Shown here: one piece after another, positions 11,901 through 23,080 of the stretch
Layout: every line of letters starts with the position of its first letter
Position numbering within the stretch: the stretch's first letter is position 1
NCBI GenBank assembly: GCA_002964805.2
Contig: PUDQ02000010.1
Location: forward strand, 2,232,001 to 2,296,000
From: Trametes villosa
Lineage: Eukaryota; Basidiomycota; Agaricomycetes; Polyporales; Polyporaceae
DNA: 64,000 nt
Reading direction: 5' to 3'
The notes under the pieces: model-generated
Database searches by the model: none
What the model saw: the letters and a program-made list of their open reading frames with translations, nothing else
What the model was told of the DNA's origin: nothing
Translations under genes and position numbers: made by a program

Positions 11901-14900
11901 CACCTGCAAGACCGCCCATAGCACCCGTACGAAACCTCGCGAATGCCGAACCAGGCCGTACCTTCGCAGGAATGCTGAAGAGAGCTTCGCAGCTGTAATG
12001 CGTAGTGAGAAACTGAGCCATGCAGTGGTAGAGTAATGATATCGAGAGACTTATAAGGAGGAGCAGCGGACTCGCGAACTAAGACGGTGATGACGGCCAA
12101 GAGCAACGCAGGCGAAGAGGTGCGGGCGCGGGGAAATATCTTTTAGACGCCCGCCTGGAGTGCATGACGTCAGCGCCTCCAGCGACTTTCGAGGACTTGG
12201 ACGATTTCGGTGGGGAGGGGCGTTGAGTTTCAGCCTCTCCCCGGCGGAAAATCAAATGGGTGAAATTCATACGTTATTCATCTTCATCCGCGATTCATCC
12301 ACTCATGTGATGAATTCGCCCATTCAGCCTCGCGCCAGGTGAATTTCACACGCGCCGGTTTGCACAGTGTGCATACGTCGGATATCTCAATTGTGCATCG
12401 CCGGCGAGGAGTGCCTATGGGTGATCGGGGCAGGGTAGGCTCTCCAATGGACAAGCAGGGCAGGGATCCGCGAGGCGCGAGGCTAGGCCGCGAGGAGCTC
12501 GCACAGGACGCATGATCGGCTGTGCTATGGCTTTGGCGGTGTAAGTGGATATCCAGACATTGTGGTGTACTCGCGTTCCTAACAATGTCGCGTACTATAG
12601 CTAGATCCAGTGGCTAGCGTGGCCTGGCGTCGGACGTTGACAGGTGCGTACAGGATCGCACCGCCTGATCGTGCACCGCTCACTGCCCCGCCGGGCCTCT
12701 GCTGGTTATAAGCGTGCAGCACGATGTGGACGTGCGGCGCCTGTGCTCATCTTTGCCTTCGCGTCTGCGCGTCTCTGTGCTCTCTGGCGATCGACCTCTG
12801 CGCATCCTCTGTCAGGACTCAGGAAGCTTACACTGGTAATCTCGGAGATACTTGCCCAGCTCGCAATCCTCGACCTCCTCAGGCTCCCCCTGGTTCTGTG
12901 ACGGTCTCCAAGGGACACTGCTTCGTGCACCTTCCTCTGCGCTCTCCACGTCTTCTTGCAGTTCGCGTGCGTCACCTCTACTACGCTCTTCGCGGCTCCC
13001 TAGATCTCAGTCGCAGAATGACCTCCCTGGAAAAATGCGCGATCCTCGAGGCAACTTGCCGCTGGTCGACCTCGATCCGTGGACCGTGGCCACGCGCATC
13101 TCCGCAAGAAGATGCTATCCTTGAAGCTTGCAGTCGCTCTCCTTCACGAACGGTCCGTTGGGACGGCGCGACCCCGCAACGCGAACACCACTCCGGCCGT
13201 CAGGAACGTGCGGTTACTCCTCATCACGTCCACCCCGGGATCTTCGGACGACATACGCGCGGGCTGCGCTGTTCCTGGCGGAGGACCGCGACCTCTCGTA
13301 AGTCCCGAACGGCGACGGGATGCGTTGCGCACAACGTGGCGACGTGATGCTGCGGCCACGCGGCTGGCCCTCCGCACGCGCCCATTTGCGCCCATGACCG
13401 CACGCATGTCGGCGGCTCCGGCGGGCTCCAAAAGATCAGAACACGGCCTAGTAATGGACGTCTACGGCCCTCTGCGCACTCTTGCCCCGCAACGATGCGC
13501 CGAGGAGCAGACATCGTCTGCGGGCCGCTATTTCAACTCGATGCTCGCCTCGTGAACACTACACGATCTGTCGCGGGCTCACACCCACATGCAATTGCCC
13601 GCCGTCACGCCGCGGGTCGCCACAGATGGCGCGCCCTAGCAACCCCCGCGCGCGGATGCAGTTTGCCTCAAGCGCCTCCGAAGACCCCTCGCTCGCTCAA
13701 CTCGCTCTCATCTCGCCGTGGTGGTCATTGCACAATGCAGCCCGACGCAATCCCCGCCTTCTCTCCTCCGAGCAGCCTCGTCCGCGGATCCGTCGACTTT
13801 CCCCTTCCTCGCCGACCCCTTTCCGTCTACGGGCCCGGGATTGACCGCGCGAACAGCAGCACTGATGGCGATGGTGATGGACCCCCGCGCGCGATCTCGC
13901 GCAGCGGTTCTCTGCCGCCGGTTGGTAACCTCGTGTCGTGGCACCCGTCCACGAAGCGTCTCCACTGACAAATGGGTTGCTACCCAGGAACCGCGGAGAA
14001 CGCCACGAAGCCCCAGCTTCCCGTGGCCGTGGTCGAGATCCGCCCGCATGGCAGGACGCTGACTGGGAAGTGCCAAACGATTCCCATCCTCGCCGCGAGT
14101 CGCGACGGAGTTCACGAATTCGTCGTCCGCTGACATGAAGTCCGGGTCGAGATGCGAACAGGCAGTTCATTGCCCGACGTGCGATCATCCCCCGGCGGGG
14201 GTTGTGCGTCCGAAGAACACGCAGGCACACAGGCACGTCCCAGGGCGTGCGGCCATGGCGCGTGAAATTCGCGGGCTGGAGCCTGGCAGGCGAACATTGC
14301 TCCGCAGGCTCGGGTTGCCCTGAGTCGGAGGATGTGCCTGAGATCTGGCAACCGTCGAGGGCGGGCACCCAATCTTGGCGCGCCGTCGCACCGTGACGCC
14401 GCGCGGTTGATTCGTGCGTCAATGGTCCGAGGTACGTCTCTAAGTGGTTCGCCTTTAGATTACTGGCTGAACAATCTCTGCACCGTGCACGGTCCAATCC
14501 TGTGTGCGAGCGTACGCGCGTAGAGCTCATTGAAGAATCGGTGGACAGGACGGAGCTACGTTCCTCGAGTCTATGGCCTAACGTTCGTCTTAAGCGGGAT
14601 CGAGTACTCCGTTGACCCGCGCCCCTAGGCAAGGCACCGCGGGCGCAGATCTCGACGTGGCTCTTCCCTTCCCTCCCGCGTATGGACGCCGTGGCACTAT
14701 CGGAACATCGTCGCGCCCTGCCGTATGCCTGTCTGACGTGCACGCGTTCGATGGACGGCGGGGGATCGTGGCTGCCCTGGACGAACTCCGATATAAGCTG
14801 TTCGCCGGGGTCGCTATGAATCGCCGTGTAGGGTTTGAGCGGACCGTGGAAGTGTAGAAGAACGGCCGCGTTCCACACGGAACTAGATACCAACAAAGTT

Positions 14901-15176
14901 CCTCCCTACCCCCGAGCCCCAGCCTGCCCGAGCCTGCCCGAGCCTTACACCCCGGGCGTCTTGGCGTGTGCTCTCCGCCTCTAGCGACAAGCAGATCCTG
15001 TTTTCCATCTTCCCCACGAACTATGGCCATGGAGCCGCTACTATGTGCACAACTGCTATGCTGTCAGAAATTCGGACTGTTAGCGGGGGTTAGATCTCGA
15101 GAGAATTTAGAATGCCAACCGCTGGTAACTTGAACGCATGTGGACTCGCCCGGGTGCCTTCCTCCGTACACGTCTA
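8904..15176. other. 6.3-kb stretch with no supportable gene
   Basis: From the start of the zinc-finger gene (read leftwards) to the stop of the F-box gene (-). Both strands carry many ORFs of 60-160 codons and one of 399 codons (14896-13697, -), but they are Arg/Ser/Pro-rich, overlap each other in several frames and show no family motif. No tRNA, rRNA, reverse transcriptase, transposase or terminal repeat was recognised. Bases about 11040-12350 are more AT-rich than the rest. The left end must hold the promoter and 5' UTR of the zinc-finger gene. Three near copies of cctgcccgag occur around 14920-14945. Confidence 0.55.
12255..12325. repeat. Small imperfect inverted repeat
   Basis: The segment aatgggtgaaattcat (12255-12270) recurs as an imperfect reverse complement, gatgaattcgcccatt (12309-12324), about 38 bases further on. 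A related string, ggtgaatttcac, follows at about 12340. This could be a relic of a small foldback element or chance in an AT-rich patch. No target-site duplication was identified. Confidence 0.35.
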
Positions 15177-17220
15177 TCATGATGCGTCCTGCACCCCTTC
15201 CCACTTCCGCGCGATGAACGCTTCCAGCCTGCTAGCAGTGTCGTACGTATCCCAATCGACTTCCGCGGACCTAAGAACGCGGGTGATGCTACCGTCGTAC
15301 TCGTCCGCCGTACAAGCGAAACAATCTAACGAGCGCCCCAGCTTTACCAGCCTTGAGTACGTGATGAAGACGCGAGATAGCGGGTGCCCCCTCGCGGCGC
15401 GGGCATCGGCCAGCCTTCGGAGGGAATCCAGGATCGTTGTGGGCGGCCTATCGTATACAGGCCCGGACGTCTGGAAGTGCAATTTGTCTACAGCGCTGTC
15501 ATCCGCCGCTTCGAAATCGTGTGTCACAGCCGGCCAGTCGATCCACAGGCGCGTCAGCTCCGGGCATACCGGCGGTGCTGCTAGTGGGTCTGGCTGTGTC
15601 CCAATGCCGTCGGCCTGCAGCGCCTCCAGCATATAGGCAAGATTATTCGACAACACGGGGAGGGTGTCGCGATCTGTGCGACCATCGGCGGGACATATTC
15701 GCAGGAAGGCGAGGTGGGGGAATACGCAGGCGATGGAATGAGGCCGCGCTCCAAAAAGCCAATGGCACTGCCGGCCCACTGACAGGCTTCGCACTCGGGG
15801 CGCGAGATTAGCCAGTGTTGCGACGAGCACCGCCCGATTTGGCGCGCCGTCAGCCGTGGACCTGGGGTTGGGCATATCAGAGACCTCAAACGACACTGTC
15901 GGGGTGCCGTTTTCGGCCGAGAATTGCACTTTGAGGTGGTCGCTCGCCCAGTCTCGATGGATGCTTAAGTGCGTAGCGGTGTGGATTTGTGAAAGGTGCG
16001 CGACGGAGGGTGGCATGTTCTTAGCGAGCACGGGGCCTAGATCGACTGTGCAGGACGCTGGGATTGTCAAGGAGGAGAGCAACACATTCCTGAAAGCCTG
16101 GAAGCCTTTCCAGCTTCCGGAGCTGGTGCTGTACTGGATTCCGAGATGGCGAAGTAGCGGAAGGTTGACATGGGGCGATGTAGAGCGAGCTAGCCGTAGA
16201 TTGTCTAACCGGCCGACAGTCAAAGCCTGCAGCCCGGGTGTTGATGAAAGTAGGCGCAGTAGGTCACCGTGATCGCCGTCCGAGCACGGACCAATGATCG
16301 AAAGATGAGTGAGTGCCGGGTAGGCGTGAGGGGGGATACAGAAAGGGCGGCGTAGCTCTAGAGTGCGAAGCCGCGGGCTGTCGCAAAATCCATATTGGCG
16401 CAATGCAGGATCGGAGGTGTTATACGTGTCCTGCTTGATCCAGGCGCAGTGTTCGAGGTTTGGAAAACGCAGGTGCCCCGGGATGACGCTTGAACTTGAG
16501 CCCGTCCCCGCATACACCCAGCCGGGTTCTACCGCTAGGTAAAGCTCTCGAACGCGCTCGCGCATCTCTTCCAAAAGGCGCCAAACCGTACTCCCCGGGC
16601 GAACGCTATGGATGACGACGTAAATGGGACCGGCCGTGCATCGATGGAGGTAGTGCGGGTAAGATGAGCCACGCCCGTCGTCAAGCTTCTCCTCCACCGA
16701 CACCGTTGACCATAGCGATGGCGTGGCTAGTGCCAGCTCACGCCATTGGCGGCAAACGGCTGTGAGGGGACGCAAGTCTTCCACACTGCGGATATTGTCG
16801 AATGGGTAGGCGTTTAGTGCTGGAGTCGTGTACTCTAGGTAGGGTTTGGAGACATTCGCAAAGACCTCCGCGAGTAGCTCGGCCGGGAGCCGACCCACAG
16901 GAGAGTGCAAGTTGACCAGTCCTCGAACGATCTTGATGACATCGTATGAAATCTGGTCCAGCAAGCGCAGCTAGCGTAATTCGAATCAGTTACTATCCGT
17001 ACGCATAGACGGGTAGTACCCCACCGTGTCCAAGTCTAGCCTCCTATTATGCCATCCCGGTTTGAGCTGTAGCATGCTGGACGAGAATGAACTGTACATA
17101 CCTCTGAGAGTCTACCGCGGGAGTTGCACCACATTGAACGTGATGCCTGCGCATCGCAGCTAGGAGGGCATTGGCGAGCTCCAGGGGCGGAACGTCCTCT
17201 AACGAGTCGGCCTGCTTCAT
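15177..17220 (-). CDS. F-box/LRR-like protein (paralogue of 38-1999)
   Basis: Three-exon model, 643 aa: 17220-17102, 17043-17025, 16970-15177. The ATG at 17220 opens MKQADSLEDVPPLELANALL. The middle exon is only 19 nt and is inferred because splicing both introns (58 and 54 nt, the second with a good TAACTGAT branch site) joins SQR to RLDLDTLRLLDQISYDV without a frame break. The second donor, GTGGGG, is weak, so this junction is less sure. The main exon carries the F-box motif LPAELLAEVFANV, then VCRQWRELALATPSLW, then a long Leu-rich region. It aligns along its length with the protein at 38-1999 but lacks that copy's duplicated tail. Presumed SCF substrate adaptor; target unknown. Confidence 0.8.
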
Positions 17221-17610
17221 GGGCGTCGTTCGACTCAAGGTGCTGGGACGTGGTGGGTGGCTAATTTACACCTTCGTATGAATCGTGGAAGACGCAAGGA
17301 GCGCGATCGATGAAAGAGAGGCAAGTTTGGCGACCAGGTGTGGCACGGCGCACCGCGGTGTCTAATACGTAAGTGCTGGGAGCGGGGATATTGCGTATGA
17401 GCTCATGCGCAATGACCTTCAGTGGTATGAGACTTCGTCCAGCTTGTTTTATTCCCTTACGCTGGCACGCGACGGGGGCAGCGTTGCCAGGAGGAGTTGT
17501 GTAACGCGGTTAAGATCAAGGAGGCAGCGGAAGAACCCCGAAAGCACTGGCAGTGAATATTTGCACATTCGCGAGGCGTGTATACTGTCCGTTGGGGACG
17601 TCTTCATCAA
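17221..17610. other. Intergenic, no gene seen
   Basis: 390 bases between the start of the F-box gene (-) and the tRNA gene (+). It should hold the F-box promoter and the upstream region of the tRNA. No motif I trust. Confidence 0.55.
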
Positions 17611-17696
17611 GCCATCGTGGCGCAATGGTAGCGCATCACCTTCCTATAATAGGAAGTGCCAGGTGGGGGTTGCGGGTTCGATCCCCGTCGGTGGTA
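17611..17696 (+). tRNA. tRNA-Arg (anticodon CCU) with 14-nt intron
   Basis: A complete cloverleaf can be drawn by hand. The acceptor stem is GCCATCG/CGGTGGT with discriminator A; the D stem is GCGC/GCGC with loop AATGGTA; the anticodon stem is TCACC/GGTGG; the T stem is GCGGG/CCCGT with loop TTCGATC. The anticodon loop is TT-CCT-A...A, with anticodon CCU at 17643-17645 (reads AGG, Arg). A 14-nt intron at 17647-17660 sits exactly between positions 37 and 38, the canonical nuclear tRNA intron site. The mature length is 72 nt. The internal promoter B box (ggttcgatcc) is at 17675-17684 and the A box lies around 17618-17631. Confidence 0.93.
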
Positions 17697-18364
17697 GTCG
17701 GTTACTTTTTCTCCTATTCCTGCTGGACGCAGTTCATTAAATACTGTCTTCCACTTTCTGCCCTGATATATTTTGCTCGCCACCTGTTGTGGTATCAAGG
17801 TTCATCTTCATAGCTTTGTGGGTGACTGTGCTAAATTTGAAGCCAATTAATCATCACCACTGAGGCCAGCTGTTGACCGCACGATCACTGCGCATCAGTG
17901 GCTAAACCGGGGCTAAACAGCGACAGCCTCATGGAACAATTGCGCACAGTCCAGACGAACAATGGTAGCTGATTGGGGCTAACCATAGCGAACCTCAATG
18001 CCAAGAAATAAGGCGCTCGGCTACGACAATGCAATCCTCTCGAACTTGTCTATTTGAACGCTCGCCAGGGATCCCACCCCATATCATCCACTGCACTTTT
18101 CGCCCACTGACAGATTTCTGTACGTGGCAAGCTCTGCCCGTGGGGTTCAAACTCCGCAGCTTCCTCGGGAACCTTTAAATCCCTCTCGCACGCCGTTCCA
18201 ATCTCCCAGCTCTCGGACGTGAGACTGGTTTACAACTGACTTGACGAGCCTACGTTGACCTGTGCACAGCCTCCACCCGCCGCCAGAGCGCGAATATCTA
18301 GCCTCCTCGCTATCCTTCGCCAGCTTCAACAGCTCTCAGAAAAACACCACGCCGAAGACCGAAG
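17697..18364. other. Intergenic between tRNA-Arg and copy A
   Basis: Contains the Pol III terminator and then the upstream part of tandem unit 1. No coding sequence is supported. Confidence 0.6.
17706..17710 (+). terminator. RNA polymerase III terminator
   Basis: A run of five T on the coding strand, nine bases after the last tRNA base; the standard Pol III stop signal for the tRNA-Arg gene. Confidence 0.75.
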
Positions 18365-19736
18365 ATGGGTCAATATTGGGAGTTGTACGTCCATCGCCAC
18401 GGCGGCGAGTTTTGCGGTTCGGCGGCACGATTTAGCTGACGCAAATACGTCTGACTCCAGTTTCAACCTCAGTAAGCTACAGCACGCGAGACCGAATGGC
18501 AGCGCGAAGCTCGGGACCATCTTCTACCCGAAGCAGTCCTTTCTTGTACGCAGTTTGACTATCCCCTACCCAGTGTATGCCATTTCCCTCCTCTCGTGAC
18601 CTCGTTCCAACGCTAACCACGGTTAACTCAGCCCCGAACTGGCAAAATACCTCGCAAATGCTCCTGATGCGGGCCCCATCGCGAAGAAGGGCCTCCTCTC
18701 CCTGCCGGACGAACTCCTCTGTGCGGTAATCAACCACGATGACCTCCCGTGGCGAGACACCGTCTGCCTCGCCGTAACCTGCAAGAAGCTCCTCGCGCTT
18801 GCCGAGGGCGTGCTGCTCAAATCCAACCGTATGTATGGTTCCGCGATCTGGGCTGGCTGCCGGATCGCGTGCCTCGGGGACTATACCTACCTCAACCGCA
18901 CGCCGGAGACCCTGGTTACTCCAGCCCTCAGGACCCAGATTCTCGAGGCGCACGAGGAATACATCGATCACTGCATACAGCTGCGCGAGGAGACCGGCGA
19001 CTCCGATCTCGACAGGATTATCAACGAGGACGCCGAGGAGGCGGCAAACCCTAGCGTCTACTCCGAGCTGTTCCGGATCTGCGACAACGCCATGAACAGG
19101 GGAGTCGTCTTCAAGGGCATCCACGAATACAACTTCAGGGACTTCCTGTTGTCGCTCCCCCTATCCGACCGCCGCATCTACGTCGCCGCGACTGCGGTCA
19201 CGTACCCGGAGCGCGATGACTGGGTCTTGTGCAACACCGTGAAGCACGAGTACGTCCGCGCGGGCGCGCTCGCCGAGCTTAGCGGGTGTCCGGACGACGC
19301 GCAGCCGTTCCTGAAGGACTCGACCATCGACCTGGGCACGGCGCTCTTCACTCGGTTCTGCTACTCGAGCAGCGACGACTCTTCCCTTGCGGACGGCGCG
19401 CCCGACATCCACCAGGGCAAGTGGGCCGGCGACCGGTTCGCTATCGACACGATCGACCGGGCAATCGCGGGCGACACGAAGAACGAGTGGAAGGACGTCA
19501 CGGCCGAGGTGGTCGCGGATATCAAGTCTATCTACCGCGCGCAATATCCGGACAATTGGGAGAAGGAGATGACGCGGCCCCAGGGCCCGTGGGAGCGTTC
19601 GTGGTTCGACTGGGACGATGAGTATGCGTTGAGGAGCCTCGTCGACCGTGAGCTGGAGAGACGGCGCCAGCTCCGGGAAATGGGCATCCGCGACTACGAC
19701 TCGGAGGAGGCTCGTGCGGTTGTCATAAAGCTGTGA
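17830..19736 (+). repeat. Tandem duplication, unit 1
   Basis: Gene and upstream region are duplicated head-to-tail with 19741-21509. Shared upstream landmarks are tgcgcatcagtggctaaac (about 17891 and 19809), gacgaacaatggtagct (about 17954 and 19874) and ggcgctcgg...gacaatgcaat (about 18010 and 19938). The genes follow at the same spacing with identical exon lengths for exons 1 and 2. Confidence 0.8.
18365..19736 (+). CDS. MGQYW-family F-box-like protein, tandem copy A
   Basis: Three-exon model, 412 aa: 18365-18384, 18461-18574, 18632-19736. Exon 1 is only 20 nt (MGQYWEF after joining), exon 2 is 114 nt, and the introns are 76 and 57 nt. An internal stop in the unspliced frame shows that intron 1 is real, and the three paralogues here share the same structure. 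An F-box-like helix follows exon 2 (LLSLPDELLCAVINHDDLPW...TCKKLLALAE). The conserved C-terminal core includes DWVLCNTVK, EYVRAGALAELSGCP, LGTALFTRFC, GKWAGDRFAIDTIDRAI and EWKDV. This is an agaricomycete-expanded family of unknown function; ubiquitin-ligase adaptor activity is only an inference from the F-box-like segment. Copies A and B carry an acidic insert (about residues 150-180) that the 34.6 and 50.4 kb copies lack. A TTTAAAT element about 190 bp upstream (near 18173) may act as a TATA box. Confidence 0.88.
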
Positions 19737-21509
19737 ATGTATCTATCTCATGAATACCAGCTAATGTACCACATCACCGAGACCCAGCTGTTAACTGCGC
19801 GGACCCTGCGCATCAGTGGCTAAACTCAGGCTGAACAGCTCGGGTGACGTGGAACAATTGCACGCGGAGTTCGGACGAACAATGGTAGCTCGTTGGGGCT
19901 AGCGGTTAGCCATAGCCAACCTCGAGGCTAGGCAATAGGGCGCTCGGTGAAGACAATGCAATCTCTTCAAACATAGATCAAGGCTCTGCTCTGGAGGCTC
20001 GTTGGATCATCGACTCTCACTTGTCTTCCAAGCTCGCTGTCCGTTGCCAGCCCATACACAACCGAGTCCTTCAGCCGAACCAGATCGAGCTTCGCCATCC
20101 TTCCGTAGCTTCAAGAGTGCTCAGAGGACATCACACCGAAAGTGAAGATGGGCCAGTATTGGCAGTTGTACGTCCGTCATAATAACGACAACGGATTCCG
20201 GTATTGGGCTCGACTACAGGCTAACAAATATTCGTCTCATGGCAGTTTCAACCTCAGCAAGCTGCACCACGCGGAGCCGAACGGGAGTCAGAAGCTCGCG
20301 TCCATCTTCTTCCCGAAGCAGTCGTTCCTCGTGCGCAGCTTGACCATTCCCTACCCAGTGTATGCCATTTCCCTTCTCTCGGGACCTCGTTCCAATGCTA
20401 ACAACGCTTAACACAGCCCCGAACTGGCAAAATACCTCGCAGATGCCCCTGATGCGGGCCCTATCGCCGAGAAAGGTCTCCTCTCCCTGCCGGACGAGCT
20501 GCTCTGTGAGCTTATCGAGCACGAAGACCTCCCGTGGAAAGAAACCGTCTGCCTCGCCGCGACCTGCAAGAAGCTCCTCGCGATTGCTGAGGGCAGAATG
20601 CTCAAGAATAGCCGCAACTATAGCTCCGCGATCTGGGCTGACTGCCGGGTCGTGTGCCTCGGAGATTATACCTATCTCCACCGCGTCCCGGAATCTCTGA
20701 TCCGCCCGGCTCTCAGAACCCAGATCATCGACGCGCACGGGAAAGATCTCGAGGCCCGCAACAAGTGGCGCGAGGAGCATGGCGAGGAGACTATCGAGGA
20801 GAGCGCTGAGGAGGAAGCCAAGGCTAGCGTCTACGCCGGATTGTTCAGGATCTGCGGCGACGCGATGCAAAGGGGGGTCCTCTTCAAGGGCGTACATACG
20901 TACACCCTCGAGGACTTCCTGTTGTCGCTCCCGCTGTCCGACCGTCGCCTCTTCGTCGCCGCAACCGCGGTAACATTCCCGGAACGCGACGACTGGGTCC
21001 TTTGCAACACCGTGAAGTACGAGTACGTCCGTGCGGGCGCGCTCGCCGCGCTCAGCGGGTGTCCGAACGACGAGCAGCCGTTCCTGCAAGACTCGACCAT
21101 TGACCTCGGCACGGCGCTCTTCACCCGGTTCTGTTTCACGAGCAGCGAAGACAACTCGTTCGAAAACAACGCGGTCAACATCCTGCAGGGCAAGTGGGTC
21201 GGCGACCGGTTCGCTATTGACACGATCGAGAGGGTCATCAAGAACGACACGGAGCACGAGTGGACGGACGTAACGGACGAGGTCGTCGCGGATATTCAGG
21301 CCGTCTACCGCGCTGAATATCCGGAGACCTGGGAGAAGGAGATGAGGCGGCGCCACGGCCCGTGGGATTCTTCGTGGTTCTATGCGGACAACGACTACAA
21401 TCTGTCATACCTGCTCGACCCAGAGCTGGAGAGACGTCGACAGCTCTGGAAGAGAGGCATCTACGACTCCGACTCGGAGGAGGCTCGCGCGGCCGATATC
21501 AAGCTGTAG
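19737..21509 (+). repeat. Tandem duplication, unit 2
   Basis: Second copy of the unit described at 17830-19736. About 410 bases of upstream region (19737-20147, no separate gene) match the upstream region of copy A in several blocks, so the duplication covers the promoter as well as the gene. Confidence 0.8.
20148..21509 (+). CDS. MGQYW-family F-box-like protein, tandem copy B
   Basis: Three-exon model, 408 aa: 20148-20167, 20246-20359, 20417-21509, with introns of 78 and 57 nt. Exons 1 and 2 have exactly the sizes seen in copy A, and intron 2 has the same length. After splicing the protein opens MGQYWQFFNLSKLHHAEPNG and continues to the F-box-like LLSLPDELLCELIEHEDLPW. It shares the C-terminal core with copy A (DWVLCNTVK, LGTALFTRFC, GKWVGDRFAIDTIERVI) but differs at many positions, and the charged insert is altered (HGKDLEARNKWREEHGEETI), so the duplication is not recent. 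Function unknown. Confidence 0.88.
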
Positions 21510-21758
21510 ATGCATACAACAGAGAAGGAGTAGTAGTAATACAACTCACATGAAGCTATTTTGCCTTGATATGATGATTTTGAACCTCAGGCTGAAGCCC
21601 GCCGGCAGCACCGCGGTTGTGGTCGTAGTAGTACAGGAGCACGACTGGCAGTTAGCCCGATTTGACTACAACGTCATGCACGTACTTAGTAGCACTACCG
21701 AGCGCCTATCTAATCTGTGCTTATGCCTCTCTTCCCCGTCCACCTCCTCTACCGCAGA

Positions 21759-22747
21759 ATGTCCGCCGCAGTCCCCTCTATCCCCGTCGTTCGCGCAACG
21801 CAAGAACGCGCTGCTGAGCTGAAGGAGGCTCTTACGGAGATCAGGCAACGCGTCGAAGCTGCCAGCGCGAAAGTCGCGAAGCCTACAGGCAAACCCGTAC
21901 TTGTCGCGGTGTCCAAATACAAGCCCGCGGCGGACGTGCTCGCGTGCTACGATGACGGCCAACGGGACTTCGGCGAGAACTACGTCCAAGAGCTCGTAGA
22001 GAAGGCTGCGCAGGTATGTAGCTTTTTGGATCACTGAAGGAGGAGATGTGATGCTCACCGCGATGTGTGCATTCAGCTCCCACAGGACATCCGATGGCAC
22101 TTCATCGGCACCCTCCAATCTAACAAAGCCAAAATCCTCGCCTGTGCGCCCAATCTCCCATCTCATCCTTGCCCACACCGCTTACTGACCGCAGGACAGC
22201 CATTCCAAATCTCTACGCCATCCAGACCGTGACTTCCATCAAGGCCGCGTCCGCGCTGAACAAGGCCCTCCCCGCGGACCGCCCCACCCCGCTCAACATC
22301 CTCCTCCAAGTCAACACCTCCGGCGAGGACGCCAAGTCCGGCGTCCCCCCGCTCACCACCGGCTTCCCGCCCGCGCCCCTCCCCGCGGCGGAGGCGGACG
22401 CGGCGGAGCTCGTGCAGGTCGCGCGCTTCGTCGTCGCGGAGTGCCCGCGCCTGCGCCTGCAGGGCCTCATGACGATCGGCGCGCTCGCGGAGTCGCTCGC
22501 AGCGGGCGAGAAGGAGAACGCGGACTTTGCGCGCCTGGTCGCGACGCGCGACGCGCTCCACGCTGCGCTTGGGCGCGCGGGCTTCCCGGCCGAGGGGGGT
22601 AGCTGGGGCGAGGACGGACGGCTGCTGCTGAGCATGGGCATGTCGAGCGACTTTGAGGCTGCGCTCGCGGCGGGCAGCGATATCGTCCGGGTTGGGACGG
22701 GCATCTTTGGCTCGAGGCCGAAGAAGGAAGAGGTCAAGGCGCAGTGA
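21759..22747 (+). CDS. YggS/PLPBP-type pyridoxal-phosphate homeostasis protein
   Basis: Three-exon model, 289 aa: 21759-22013, 22077-22143, 22200-22747. The ATG at 21759 gives [20 protein letters not shown]. Family signatures are [14 protein letters not shown] (the lysine of VSK is the PLP Schiff-base residue in this family), [82 protein letters not shown] and VRVGTGIFG. The protein is a single-domain alanine-racemase-N-like TIM barrel. It has no known catalytic turnover and buffers free PLP in the cytosol and mitochondria; yeast YBL036C and human PLPBP are relatives. An insert between KSGV and the next conserved block ([18 protein letters not shown]) is longer than in bacterial members. Confidence 0.93.
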
Positions 22748-23080
22748 ACGGTAACACGCAGCTTCCACGTCTATGCTGCGTCCAACTAACAGCATTTCGA
22801 CACAGGCGAACTGGTAGCACATACTGCAGTAAGCGGATGTGCAGAGCGGGTCCCCTGACCGATATCCCTCGCTCACCCTTGTATCACACTGTCCAAGACA
22901 CGCATACATATATTTTACAACGTGTATACTATACAGGACCTCCAAGTGAAAGTCCATGCTCCAAGAGTGTATCGTAAAGCGTATATAGGGTAACGAGCAG
23001 GAGCGCGCAGCATAGGGTACAGCGGCCACACCACAATCAACGCGGACAACAACTGATCTAAACGCAGACGATCACAGAGA
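22748..23080. other. Intergenic, convergent 3' spacer
   Basis: 333 bases between the stop of the YggS-like gene (+) and the stop of the ABC transporter (-). It is relatively AT-rich (tacatatattttacaacg near 22905) and probably holds both 3' UTRs. No gene. Confidence 0.6.

Noticed and set aside
13260..13300. String reading LFLAEDRDLS, reminiscent of the chitin-synthase LAEDR motif
   Set aside because: No other glycosyltransferase motif (no QxxRW or donor-site Asp context) could be found upstream or downstream in any frame; the match is too short.
13697..14896. 399-codon ORF on the minus strand
   Set aside because: Arg/Ser-rich throughout, overlapped by ORFs in several other frames, no conserved motif, no sensible neighbouring exons. 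Long chance ORFs are expected at this GC content.
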